This document shows positions 44,828 to 54,800 of a DNA stretch of 64,000 nt, piece after piece. Within the stretch, counting starts at the first letter, position 1. Each line of letters opens with the position of its first letter. Source of the stretch: Chara braunii (Eukaryota; Streptophyta; Charophyceae; Charales; Characeae); contig BFEA01000777.1 of the NCBI GenBank assembly GCA_003427395.1, positions 108,195 through 172,194 on the forward strand. The letters run 5' to 3'. The position numbers were made by a program, and so were the translations under genes. Below the pieces are notes generated by a model. That model was not told where the DNA came from. It did no database searches and saw nothing but the letters and a program-made list of their open reading frames with translations.

Positions 44828-46404
44828 ACTCAGGGCCGGTAGAACATGTAGCTGCTTCTACTCTCGTTGAAGCGGGTGATGTACCCTCCCCGTTTCAAGA
44901 GTTAGCCAAAGCTATTGACTCCTTAGTCACCCCGCAGACGCATCCGAACCCAACTATACTCTGTATGTTGGATGTGTTTGAAGCCTTAGAGGACCTTCAA
45001 GGTGAGTGGTCGGCAAGGGACCCTCGTGAGTCCTGGGTGGCACTGAGTGGAGGTCCTAGAGGGGAGCACTTCGTTGTGGAAGTTGTTGTGGGTGGTCGCA
45101 AGTGCGGCGCCTTCGTAGACATTGGCTCCACACGAAACTTCATAAGTCGCGACTGTGTTGACAGACTGTGCCTAAAGGACTGGGTGCAGCGCCTTAGTAG
45201 ACCGGTAGCATCAACTTTGGCCAACAAAGAGCGCATGATGGTGGAGGACTACGTTAAGGATGTAGTCTGCACCTTCTACTACCCAGGAGGAGAGATAAAC
45301 CATAAGATACCATTCCTGGTGAGCGACGAGTTGCCCTTTGACATGTTGTTGGGCATGTACTACCTCGAGGTTGCCAAGCCCCAGTTTGACTGGGACAAGA
45401 AAGTGTTGAAGCACGAGTTACCTAGCAGGAGAACCGTTAGATTGGCTAAGTATAAAGCCAGTAGGTTAATAGACTCCCATGGGTGCTTATGCGCATCAGC
45501 TTTCTATAACTATTATAAACAGAACCAAGAGGAAGGTATGTACTTAGTCTATGTCTCTGCAAAAGGGGAGGCCATTAAAACACCCCTAGAGATAGAGACC
45601 ATCGTCGCTAAGTACCCTGATCTGTTTGAGCCCTCAGGAGTCGTAGACAAGGAGGTTGTCCATACCATAGAGATCATCCCAGGTAGCAAGACACCTAAAG
45701 GGAGAATCTATAGGATGGCTCCGGCCGAGTTGGACGAGCTTCGTCGGCAACTGAAAGAGCTCACGGAAAAGGGTTGGATACGGCCTAGCACTTTCCCCTT
45801 TGGCTCACCAGTTCTTTTTGTTCCAAAGAAAGGGGGAACACTAAGGAAGTGCATTGATTATAGAGGCCTCAATGCCATCACCGTTAAGAATGCAGCGCCT
45901 CTACCGCGCATCGACGACCTATTGGATAGGGTGCAGGGATGTAAGTACTATACAAAGATAAACTTAAAATCCGGCTACCATCAGATTGCCATAAGACCAG
46001 AGGATCAACACAAAACCGCATTTCAGACCAGGTACGGTCTGTACGAGTTTGTAGTGATGCCCTTTGGCCTTTGCAATGCGCCGGGTACATTCCAGCACTC
46101 CATGAATAGGATCTTCCATGACTACTTAGATAAGTTCGTTGTCGTGTACCTCGACGATATACTTATCTTTAGTAGAACTGTCGAGGAGCATGCTCAGCAT
46201 GTAGACAAAGTACTTTCAATCCTCCGACAGCACAAGTATAAGATAAACGCAGAGAAATGCGAGTTCGGTCCCACTAGAATCTTGTACTTGGGTCATGAAG
46301 TATCCGCGGATGGGATTAGGCCCAAAGATGCGAAAGTGGCCAGCATTAGGGACTGGCCACGACCTCAGCCTGTGACTGAGGTCAGATCATTCTCGGGAAT
46401 GTGA
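44822..46404 (+). pseudogene. A3 pol part 1: protease and reverse transcriptase
   Basis: The frame is -1 to gag and open from the slip site to a TGA at 46402-46404. The protease core [15 protein letters not shown] has its Asp at codon 45118-45120; D-I-G-S is the family-A version of the usual D-S-G-A. The linker [20 protein letters not shown] follows. [40 protein letters not shown], where the first catalytic Asp position (A2: KIDLKSG) is Asn, FQTRYGLYEFVVMPFGLC, and VVYLDDILIFSRTVEEH with both box aspartates. Thumb ends YLGHEVSADG. The stop lies in SGM*GYYRNF where A2 has Thr. Confidence 0.9.
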
Positions 46405-46914
46405 GGTTATTACCGCAACTTTGTAAAGAACTATAGCACGATCGCATCTCCCTTGACTGATCTAGCTCGACTTGACACACCATGGGACTGGACCAGCGAG
46501 TGTGATGCAGCTTTCAAATGTTTGAAGCATGCTCTCACGCACCATGAGGTTCTCATGGTACCCGACCCGCAAAGGCCATTTGTTGTAACCACTGACACAA
46601 GCCAATACGACATTGGCGCAGTGCTGGCTCAGCGGGAAGGGAAGAAGTTGAGACCGGTCGAGTGCATGAGCAAAAAGATGTTGGCAAAGTCTACCTACGA
46701 GAGGGAACTCTATGCTCTCTACAATGCACTTGTCCACTGGAGGCACTATCTGTTAGGAAGGTTTTTCTATTTGAGAATTGACCATTAGACCCTCAAGTGG
46801 ATCAAGACACAACCGGTTCTCTCCGATGCACTCAAACGATGGATTGAAGTCATAGACCGGTATGACTTCAAACTAGACTATGTAACGGGAGAGTACAACA
46901 AGGTTGCAAATGCG
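46405..46914 (+). pseudogene. A3 pol part 2: RNase H
   Basis: Same frame as part 1: YYRNFVKNYSTIASPLTDLA, VVTTDTSQYDIGAVLAQ (catalytic Asp), YERELYALYNALVHW (Glu) and LRIDH then a TAG at 46786-46788 where A2 has Glu (DHETLRW). After the stop TLKWIKTQPVLSDALKRW and YDFKLDYVTGEYNKVANALS continue in frame. Removes RNA from RNA:DNA hybrids in active relatives. Confidence 0.85.
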
Positions 46915-47904
46915 TTGTCTAGAAGGCCAGATTACCTGGGTGCGCTGATTTCTGAGTTTGGCCTATCTGAGGACGTGAGTCGATCTATGGAGGAAGCCTA
47001 CAAAGAAGATCCCATCACGATGGACATCATCAACAAACTTCAGGCTAAAGACAAGGCCACCACTAATGAGTTTGTGATGGTGGATGGGTTGCTCTTTCTT
47101 GAGAAGGCAGGGTTTAAGAGATTAGTTGTTCCATCTAGGGAAGATTTGTGTAGTTTATTTTTAGGTGAGTGCCATGACGCAACGAGTCATTTCGGCTACA
47201 AGAAGACTAGTGCTAACTTAGCACAACGATTTTGATGGCCTAACATGCTGGACGATGCAAAGAAGTATGTACAGACCTGTCAGATCTGTCAGTGGGACAA
47301 GCCGCGGACTCAAGCCTCTACCCATTCCTGCTGGCCCAGGGCAGAGTATCTCCATGGACTTCATGGATACTCTCGTGACCAGCAAGAATGGCAAGAGGCA
47401 CATCTTCGTCATAGTGGGTAGGTTCACTAAGTACGCTAGACTAATCGCCATGTTGAGACTGTCAGGACTGAGCACGTCATCAAGTTGTTCATGGACAACT
47501 GGGTGCGTGACTTTGGACTTCCGAAAACAATCGTCAGCGACAGAGATGTACGCTTCACAAGCGAGATGTGGAAGACGACGAATGAACAAATGGGCAGCCA
47601 GCTTCAGATGACTTCTGCGAATCATCCCGAAGCAAATAAGCAGGCTGAACAGATGAACCGAGTGGTTCAACATCTGTTGAGGCATTACATCAAGCCCAAC
47701 CAGGATGACTGGGATGAGAAATTACCTCTCATCGCCAGCCTGTACAACAACGCTGTACACAGCACCACCGGCGTCAGTCCTAATCAACTTCATCTGGGGT
47801 GGAAGCCTAGATCTGCTCTAGACTTCCTCCTGCCTGAAAACCGAACTGCGGCAACTCCTGGAACCATTGAATATGGTGTACAGTATGAGAAACTGTTGCA
47901 GTAG
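46915..47904 (+). pseudogene. A3 pol part 3: integrase
   Basis: HHCC domain GECHDATSHFGYKKTSANLA then, after a TGA at 47233-47235 (Trp to stop), MLDDAKKYV and CQICQWDK. A small deletion near 47310 shifts the frame; ISMDFMDTLVTS (first Asp) reads in the new one. A second shift near 47450 leads to FMDNWVRDFGLPKTIVSDRD (second Asp) and NHPEANKQAEQMNRVV (Glu), open 47485-47904, ending at a TAG after YEKLLQ. All three catalytic residues are kept though the reading frame is broken. Confidence 0.88.
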
Positions 47905-48462
47905 ACTGTCGAACACATCAAGAAATCTCAGGAAGCCATGATTGCTTCTGAGAATAACCGTCGCCGACAGTCCACATTTCAGGTAGGGGAACGTGTCTGG
48001 GTCAAGGCTAGCGAGTTGGGACAGGAGTTTGGCATCTCTAGGAAACTAATGCCTCAGTATTTCGGTCCCTAGGAAGTCCTAGACATTGTGGGGAATGATT
48101 TGGATGGTCCCTCGTACGTCATTCGTATCCCTGGTCACTTACGCACTTACCCGGTTTTTCACGCCTCCAAGCTTGCACCTTTTGCTGAGACAGCACAGTT
48201 CCCATCACGAAGATCTATGCTGCCCCCAACCATGGATGACCACGTGGACGTCGACGACATCCTGGATCACAGAGACACGCATGTTCCCAAGCCACCAGGC
48301 AAGGGAAGACCTCCCAAACCTGCGAGGGAATACAGAGTACATTTCAGGCATCATACGGATCCGAAGGAAGATCGATGGATCTTAAGGGAGGAACTTGTCA
48401 AGACAGCTCCTCAGATCGTGGCAGATTATGAGAAGAAACCGAAGGGGAAGGCACCAGCATGA
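47905..48462 (+). pseudogene. A3 pol part 4: GPY module and chromodomain-like tail
   Basis: Reads TVEHIKKSQEAMIASENN, FQVGERVWVKASELGQEFG, MPQYFGP then TAG at 48070-48072 (Trp to stop), EVLDIVG, YPVFHASKLAPF, RRSMLPPTMDDHVDVDDILD, and AREYRVHFRHHTDPKEDRWI with a final helix TAPQIVADYEKK, stopping at 48460-48462. The last 60 residues have the strand-strand-strand-helix layout of a chromodomain but RHHTDP in place of the usual WKGYPP loop. Confidence 0.8.
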
Positions 48463-48480
48463 AGCATCTCAGCGGACTTT

Positions 48481-48500
48481 CAAAGCTAAGGGGGATGGAA
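48481..48500 (+). promoter_or_regulatory. A3 polypurine tract
   Basis: Purine-rich AAGCTAAGGGGGATGGAA immediately before the TG of the 3' LTR, with two pyrimidines, so less perfect than A1 and A2. Confidence 0.75.
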
Positions 48501-49598
48501 TGTGAGGAACAAGCCCTCAAGGGGCCCTATCAGACATCACATTGTTCTGGGCTAAGGCCCCCAGCAAGCCAAGTGCCCGACCTAAGTGAAGGCGGGCCTG
48601 AATATTCGTCAAAAGCAAAATTCGACATTTCCATATATGGGTATTCAGGCTCTCGCAGCACGCCAGTTGGTTGTGAAGACGCGTGAGCCTCACATTGCTG
48701 CATCATAGAGTTGGCCCAGGCCTTGATAGTTGCGCCTGGGCACACAGACACAAAGTAGGGCCGATACATTGGGGAGCAAGCCTTCGGCCTTGGCAAAAGC
48801 AGTAGTGCCAACGCACCTGCCTAGGAGCCCTGCACAGATGCAGCAAACAGCCCAAGTCCGGAGACTCGGGCTGTGCCTAACTACAAAGGGCCCAGGCCCT
48901 CAACTGTAGTCTCGGGCCTGGGCGCGGGGTCTGGGACCCAACCGGAAGCTACTGGAAGCTTCCAGCCAGGCCACACGCAGCATACAGGAGGCTGCCACTT
49001 CCACAAAAGGAAGGAAGCAGCCCAGGCCAGGCATTCTAGCCAGCGCTGGCAATGCGGAAGTGCTGCTGCGCTCTCGCTTGATGCTGCAAAGGCGCTGACG
49101 GGGCGGGGCGTAAGAGGTGAAGTGGGGCGCTGCAGGGCAGCGGGGCGCAGGCAGCCATAGCCGGGCTGCTGGGCGCCACGGGGTAAAGCGGATGATCAGG
49201 TGGTCTTTAGGGAAGGAGGCGCTGTGTGGGGTAATCAAGGTCTGATTGAGGGTGACGAGATACGTACCTGGTACATGAAGAGAGGTCGGCGATGGTGTTG
49301 GCAGTCATGTACATTGGTCTTCGAGAGTCGAAGTGATCCTGTTACGTGAACCAGCTGTAGGTAGGCTAGTCGGGTAGGGTAGGCTGGGCGCCGAGCGCCA
49401 GACAGGAGAGAGCGACTTTGGATACTGTGTTGGTGTGGCCGACGGGCTTGGACATTGGCTCATTACTTCATTGTATTGCTCTATATGGATGGTTTTCTCG
49501 GTGCATTTGTGCTCTCTGCTTGGGCCACGACTACTTGTTCAGCTCTGTGATTTCGCAACTTAGTTTTATGTATATCGCTCACACCCATATTCCCTGCA
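48501..49598 (+). mobile_element. A3 3' LTR
   Basis: 1098 bp from TGTGAGGAACAAGC to CCCTGCA. Colinear with the 5' LTR at 40515, with scattered substitutions and small indels. Confidence 0.92.
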
Positions 49599-49723
49599 TC
49601 TTTTTCTTTTTCATTTTTTTTTCTGGTGTTTAGTACCCGGGATTGGAAATTGCAGTCCGGTGTTTGCCTGTCTGCATGTTTCTTCCCACCCCTCTTTCTA
49701 CTACGACAACGCGACGTCAGCAA

Positions 49724-49843
49724 GTGCCACATCAACAAGTGTCACGTCAGCAACTGTCGCATCAGCAAGTGCCACATCAACAAGTGTCGCATGAGCAACT
49801 GCCACGTCAGCATGTGCGACGTCAGCAACTGCCACGTCATCAA
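49724..49843 (+). repeat. 15-bp minisatellite, eight units
   Basis: Eight consecutive 15-bp units of the form STGYCRCRTCAGCAA (for example GTGCCACATCAACAA, CTGTCGCATCAGCAA), with partial units on both sides. In one frame it encodes a five-residue repeat C-H-[IV]-[NS]-[KN]. It lies between A3 and C4. No ATG-started gene context is convincing, so a coding role is unlikely. Confidence 0.9.
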
Positions 49844-50055
49844 AGTGCAACCTCAACAGCAAGGCCACGTCAGCCCGGGCCGCGCCAGCCGACATAGCAC
49901 AACTAACCGCAGCTTATGCTTCGGTGCAGCAAACGCATCGCAGCACGTGAATGGCGGGTAGCCACAGCAAAACAGCAGCTACCCCTGCCCCTCCCCTCTG
50001 ACATGGAGTGTGGCATACTGCGCAGCCACACGGGCCTGCAGGGCTCGTCCCGCGG

Positions 50056-50335
50056 TCTCAACCTAAAAGCCTAAAAACAAGGGCTTAGAGACCCCGTGTC
50101 TGTTTCAGCCTGACAGCCTGAAAACTAGGGCCTACAGGCCCCGTGTCTGTTTCAGCCTCACAGCCTGAAAACCAGGGCCTACAGGCCCCGTGTCCGTTTC
50201 AGCCTAACAGCCTGAAAACCAGGGCCTACAGGCCCCGTGTCTGTTTCAGCCTGACAGCCTGAAAACCAGGGCCTACAGGCCCCATGTCGTTTCAGCCTGA
50301 CAGCCTGAAAACAAGGGCCTATAGGCCCTCAGACT
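50056..50335 (+). repeat. 47-bp tandem repeat in C4 LTR (about 6 units)
   Basis: Units start TTTCAGCC at 50103, 50150, 50197, 50244 and 50290, preceded by a diverged unit from about 50056. Each contains the dyad GGGCCTACAGGCCC. The repeat lies upstream of the TATA box, where LTR enhancer repeats usually lie. Confidence 0.93.
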
Positions 50336-50423
50336 TTAGCCAGAAGCTACCTGGAAACTTCCCGGAAGCTTCCTCAAGCTTTAGCCAGAAGCTACCTGGA
50401 AACTTCCCGGAAGCTTCCTCAGG
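50334..50423 (+). repeat. 45-bp tandem repeat, two units
   Basis: CTTTAGCCAGAAGCTACC...TTCCTCAAG at 50334-50378 and again at 50379-50423, differing at one base. It sits between the 47-bp repeats and the TATA box. Confidence 0.95.
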
Positions 50424-50473
50424 GTCTAGCACGTTTGGGCATTGGCAAGAGCAGCCTCATGGCGGGCCAGCAC

Positions 50474-50480
50474 TATATAA
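50474..50480 (+). promoter_or_regulatory. C4 LTR TATA box
   Basis: TATATAA in CACTATATAAGACC, downstream of the tandem repeats and about 680 bp before the LTR end; likely Pol II promoter of the element. Confidence 0.6.
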
Positions 50481-51155
50481 GACCTGCCCGCCCTACACGC
50501 AGGAGGTAGTTCATAGGGACTGGCCAGGCACTTCACGTGCAGTTCAGGAGGCAGGAGGTAGTCTTCAGGATTCGGCAGCAGCACTCTGGAGGAGCGCTGC
50601 AGGAGTAGTAGTAGTCTTCAGCTCTGGGCGCTAGTAGGAGCTAGAGTAGCATTGGAGAGGGAGATAGAGAGATGGTTGGCGGAGGCCAGGGAGACTTACC
50701 TGTGGCGCCATAGCTCCAGCTTCGTCTTCGATGTACCTGCAACAAGGCGCCACCTTCACAGGTTAGTACCGGACTGAGAGAGAGAGAGAGAGAGTTCTTC
50801 TTCTTCCTCTTCTAGTCCACCATCTCTTCTTCACCCTCTCGCTACCTGACTTCTCAGTATCTGCGGACTACGAGAGAGAGAGAGAGAGTTGTGACTTTGG
50901 GACTTGACGACATTGGGTCCGCACTCGACATTGGGATTCAGACATTTGACAAGGGATTATTTGGGGCCTGTGCCGAAGACTTGGTGTTGACGACATTCCC
51001 ATCTTCCCCTCTTCTTCGTCTAACCCCCTCTTCTTCATCTGTGTATGGTTGGGGACTGGCACATTCTTCCTGTGTGAGCGCCAAACCCCTTCACACCATG
51101 GAATGATGATGATGTATGTTTGGGGCTGCATTGCAACATTGATTGTTCGGATAAT

Positions 51156-51166
51156 TGGTATCTAAG
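51156..51166 (+). promoter_or_regulatory. C4 primer binding site
   Basis: TGGTATCTAAG right after the LTR; eight of the first eight bases match the initiator-Met-tRNA site, then it diverges. Confidence 0.6.
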
Positions 51167-51241
51167 TCTTTCGCTACGCTATCTTGTACTTTGTGAGAGA
51201 GGTCGGTTCTTGTTCTGGTCTGCACCGTTACGCTATGCGAC

Positions 51242-52939
51242 ATGGAGGCACAAGGCAACCCCACGGTGGACAACGCCTCATCCGACAGTCCACGCGAGGT
51301 ATGCAGTACAAACACCCTGGTCCACAGGTCCAGCAAGTGACTTCCACTGCGACACCTGCGGGAGCCCTCGACACTGCGCCAGTCCGGCAGCAAGGTGAGA
51401 CCATGACGACCTGCATGGCCCGCCTGGCCACCTACATGCAACAAGTACAAGAGGAACAGCGACGCGAGGCGGCAGCCAAAGCCACACTCACGACGCGGAG
51501 CAACGGCACCGGCAGCACACTGAAGCAGCTGCCAACCATAATAAAGCTCGGCGAGATGTCGTGCATGTCCTCATGCAGCAAGAAGCCGTTCATACCGCCG
51601 CTCTCCAAGCATGGAATTTCGATCCAGCGGAGACAAACACTGAACCAACTGCGGAGGAACAGAGCAAGTCAGCCCTCGCCAACATCATGCACCAAGTCAT
51701 CCTCACTTGTAACTGGCAACAAGTGGAGTTGACTCAGCAGGCACATGTCATTTCTGACTACGAGGAGACTCTCAAGAGTCTCTATGCCCGTCTTTCCGTG
51801 CTGAAGAAGGATAACGTGCCGCACAAGCACACGGCATCCTCAAGCACCGATCCATCGATCCGCGAGCTGGAGGAACGGATGGATCACCTAGTGGCGCTCG
51901 TCGGAAAGTTGAACAGTTTCCAACAGCCGGCGACCATCAACCAACAAATAGTCGCCCTACAAGCGGACATGCGTCAGCTGCAGCAGCAACCAACTGGGAC
52001 CTGCAACATCATGACGTCCAAGCAGTACAAGATGCCGAAGTTCAGCATCGACAAGTTCGATGACTACCACAAGGCAGAGACCCCATAAGCAAGGGTTCAC
52101 CAACGAGTTCTCCATTCACTTGGTCCCGCCAGAATTGAAGATCTCGGCTCTTTACCTTTGCAACACCGGTGCCAGCCAAGTGTAGCTCAACCACCTGGCA
52201 CAAACCGAAGGCGTCGAGGTCGCCAAGCTCTACACCAAGATCACTTGGGAGGCCATGATCGAGAAGTGGCGGAAACGCTGCATTGTCGACGACGCTCAAG
52301 GCAAAGGCGTGGACCGGATCTTCACCATGCACCAAAGCAGCCAATCAACACGCGAATGGCTAACCGAGTGGGAGAAACTTGTGACGATTCCGAACCTGGA
52401 TATACCATTCGTGCATCTTTGTCGAGAATTCTTCCAGCGGCCGGTTGACGCATTGAGCACGACCCTTGGGGAGTGCAGCCTGTACATGGACTTTGACCAG
52501 ATCGTGGAAAAGGCGCGCGAAGTAATCCAAACAAATCGATAGGCCGCCAACGAGCGGCCAAGCCAACCGAACTTCGTGGAGAAGGGCAAAGGCCTGCGGA
52601 CGCAGCCAGTCGTCGCTTGTCCAACTCGATGGACAAGAGGACGACCAGGCGTTGACTCACGAGTCTAAAGAAGGAGACAGAGTCGACGGCCTTACGCCAT
52701 GACGCAACAACAAGAAGAAAAAGGCGAAATCCGCGTCAACAACGGAAGTCAGACAGTCGAATGAGCCGTGGAAGAAGTTCCGCCTCACGGAGGAGTAATA
52801 CAAACTTCGCCAGAAGTGGAACTGTTGCTATTGGTGCAATAGCACCAAGCACACGACACCACAATGCCCGGACAAAGGCAAAGAAGAAGCCCGCCCACGA
52901 CAAAGCTCTGGAAACCACGCTCCGCAGGAAGTGAGGTGA
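51242..52939 (+). pseudogene. C4 gag
   Basis: Probable start ATG at 51242 (MEAQGNPTVDNASSDSPRE), then frame changes near 51300 and 51500. The open piece 51561-52088 is coiled-coil-like (ELEERMDHLVALVGKLNSF, QQIVALQADMRQLQ). After another shift the gag core reads FTNEFSIHLVPPELKISALY, WLTEWEKLVTIPNLD and LYMDFDQIVEKAREV to a TAG near 52542. The nucleocapsid knuckle CYWCNSTKHTTPQC at 52826-52867 is an intact CX2CX4HX4C. Gag stops at 52937-52939, after a TGGAAAC heptamer at 52909-52915. Confidence 0.75.
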
Positions 52940-53760
52940 CTCCACTTCCTACTCCGCCGGACACGGTTGCCTTGCTAGCAGCCTCCTCCACATCAGGGGA
53001 ACATGCGTATGTCGCAAGTCCTCAGGAAAGTTATGAAGACTATGCTGTCCAGCTGGTCCTCCGTTGGACCAACCTCTCCACGTGCAAGAGCCATATGCGT
53101 GCGCGACTTCAACACCATCGCCAAGTGAACCAGCATCCTCGCCGACACTACTCGAGGACTCACCGGTATGGTCTAGACTTGAGGACCTCTACCCATTGAC
53201 GCCGGAGGACTTCCAATGGATGCCTCTTCCCCCATTTGCTTCCTTGTCGAAGCCGCATTGCAACGACTTAATGGCAGAACTGCGCAACTACTTGCACGCT
53301 GCAGTACCAACTCCGGTGATGGAAGACGGAGAAGCGGTTGTTGACGTTCGCGAGTACATTGCGAAGATTGATCGCGAGTATGCCACGCAACGGTACAAAA
53401 ACATCGACGCACCGTTACTCTACGTCCGCATTCAGATCGGGAAGGCGACCTGCAGCGCCTTCATCGATTGTGGAGCTACTCGCAACTACATCAGCCAAGA
53501 CTTCATGGCGCGCGCCAGGCTTGGGTCGACGCCTTCGAAGGAAATCGCGGCCCATGCAACTCACGCTGGCCGACGGTCGTACTCACAAGTCCATTGACCA
53601 GTGTGTTGACTCCGTCCCCATGTACTTCGCCCCGCAGGCGCGCGAGGCCGAACACAAAGTTCAACATGATTTTGGGCATGTCGTGGTTGTGCAGCGAGGA
53701 CCACCCGATGAACTTCTACCGCCGCACCGTTCACGTTCGTGACCGGATTGGGGTACTTGT
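52911..53760 (+). pseudogene. C4 protease region
   Basis: In the frame -1 to gag the sequence is open from the heptamer (WKPRSAGSEVTPLPTPPD) to about 53060, then shifts by one and continues as ORF 53064-53597. Core: LLYVRIQIGKATCSAFIDCG then ATRNYISQ at about 53415-53495, where D-C-G-A replaces D-S/T-G-A; the catalytic Asp is present. A later shift near 53530 is followed by ILGMSWLCSEDHPMNFYRRT (about 53660-53730), the second protease block and linker. It would cut the polyprotein into its parts. Confidence 0.75.
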
Positions 53761-53859
53761 TCCATGTACGGTCCCCCCTCCTCACCCTTCGATTGGTTGT
53801 CATGTAGTCTCTGCGGCAGGCATTTGCAACTCCATTTCACGGAACGACGTGGAAGAAAT

Positions 53860-54511
53860 GGGCATTCGCTTCTTGCACCCCCTCCCGCCTCCCAACGAGG
53901 CAGCGGCGGAACAGCCACTGGATCCACGTATTGTCGAGCTTCTTGACTCCTATGGCGGCGTCTTTGAAGTCCCCGCCGGAAAAGTACCAAATCAGCCAAT
54001 TCGTCATGAGATCATCCTCGAAGAAGGGGCCGTACCTCCGCGCGGATGTATCTACCGCAGAAGCGAGGAGGAACTCGAAGTGAGACGAACGCAATTCGAT
54101 GACCTCTTGACAAGGGTTGGATTCGCCCTAGTTGCTCGCCCTACAGTGCACCCGTTCTCTTCGTCTGGAAGAAGAACAAGGAGCTGCGCTTATGCATTGA
54201 TTATCGTACGCTTAACACTCAAACCATTCAGAACGTCGGCCCGCTCCCACGCATCAATGATCTTCTCGAATGTTTAGGCAGCGCTATGAACTTCTCCAAG
54301 TTGGACTTCAAGGCCAGTTACCACCAGCTCGAGATCCATCCAAGAGATCACTACAAAATTGCGTTCAATACACGGTACGGGCACTTCGAGTGGGTCGTAA
54401 TGCCATTCAGCCTAACGAATGCCCCAACCACCTTCCAAGCGGCAATGACAACGGAGTCTCACGACATGTTGGACCGATTTGTGCTCATCTACGTTGATGA
54501 CGGAGTAGATT
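53860..54511 (+). pseudogene. C4 reverse transcriptase, truncated by deletion
   Basis: N-terminal extension LLDSYGGVFEVPAGKVPNQP and RHEIILEEGAVPPRGCIYRR, then a shift near 54150 to VLFVWKKNKELRLCIDYRTL, FSKLDFKASYHQLEIHPRD (first Asp), RYGHFEWVVMPFSLTNAPTT and FVLIYVDD at about 54478-54501 (both Asp). Directly after YVDD the frame reads GVDWHPVEYFSQKVP, which belongs inside RNase H. The whole thumb and the first half of RNase H, probably more than 150 codons, are missing without loss of frame. Confidence 0.82.
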
Positions 54512-54800
54512 GGCATCCGGTTGAGTACTTCAGCCAAAAGGTGCCTCCCATCAACTCGGTTGATGATGCACGGAAGGAGTTGCTTGCTTTCGTCACGGTA
54601 CTCGAGCATTGGCGACACTTCCTCCTCGGGCGTCGTAGGTTCACTTGGGCTACGGACAATAACCCATTGACCTACTACAAGACGCAAGACACGGTGAGCA
54701 GCACAATCGCTCAATGATGTACTTCATCGATCATTTCCACTTCACACCAAAACACATTTCGGGCCTCTCCAACCGAGCCCCGGATGCTCTCTCACGAAGA
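54502..54800 (+). pseudogene. C4 RNase H C-terminal half
   Basis: WHPVEYFSQKVPPINSVDDA, RKELLAFVTVLEHWRHFLLG (Glu block), FTWATDNNPLTYYKT (Asp block), then a stop at 54715-54717. HFTPKHISGLSNRAPDALSR continues in another frame to about 54800. The part with the first catalytic Asp is deleted. Confidence 0.78.

Larger units (their letters stand above)
42906..44842 (+). pseudogene. A3 gag with frameshifts and a 99-bp duplication
   Basis: Starts ATGAGTGAATCAGACG. The N-terminal part (LLPGDERRLRAETRARN) matches A2. The frame is lost in an AGC/GCA microsatellite near 43070-43100, changes again near 43368, then is open 43461-44030 with PPTFSGDKKDEAPDTWLRTV (gag domain) to a TAG at 44028-44030. A 99-bp in-frame tandem duplication (44202-44396) follows, then a frame change near 44396. 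The end, 44438-44842, has CINCGEYGHTQFKC (44697-44738), an intact CX2CX4HX4C knuckle, and finishes at TAG 44840-44842. Gag would form the particle and package RNA. Confidence 0.85.
40515..49598 (+). mobile_element. A3: full-length family-A Ty3/Gypsy element, inactivated
   Basis: About 9.1 kb with 5' LTR, primer site, leader, gag, pol, polypurine tract and 3' LTR. Over the first 290 bp of the LTRs I count about 13 differences, so the copy is older than A2. It carries frameshifts in gag and integrase and five stops in pol, but keeps the protease Asp and RT YLDD box that A2 has lost. No clear target duplication: the left flank ends AACTT and the right begins TCTTT. Confidence 0.92.
50009..51153 (+). 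mobile_element. C4 5' LTR (family C)
   Basis: About 1145 bp from TGTGGCATACTG, matching the CY LTR start, to TTCGGATA just before the primer site. It contains 47-bp and 45-bp tandem repeats, TATATAA at 50474-50480 as a likely promoter, GAGACTTACCTGTGGCGCC near 50692, and two short GA tracts. Confidence 0.8.

Noticed and set aside
40515-49598. 5-bp target duplication for A3
   Set aside because: Flanking bases AACTT and TCTTT do not match; the insertion is in A/T-rich homopolymer sequence where a duplication cannot be judged.
50056-50335. Regular 47-bp repeat as a CRISPR-like array
   Set aside because: Units are contiguous with no unique spacers, the context is an LTR, and the genome is eukaryotic.
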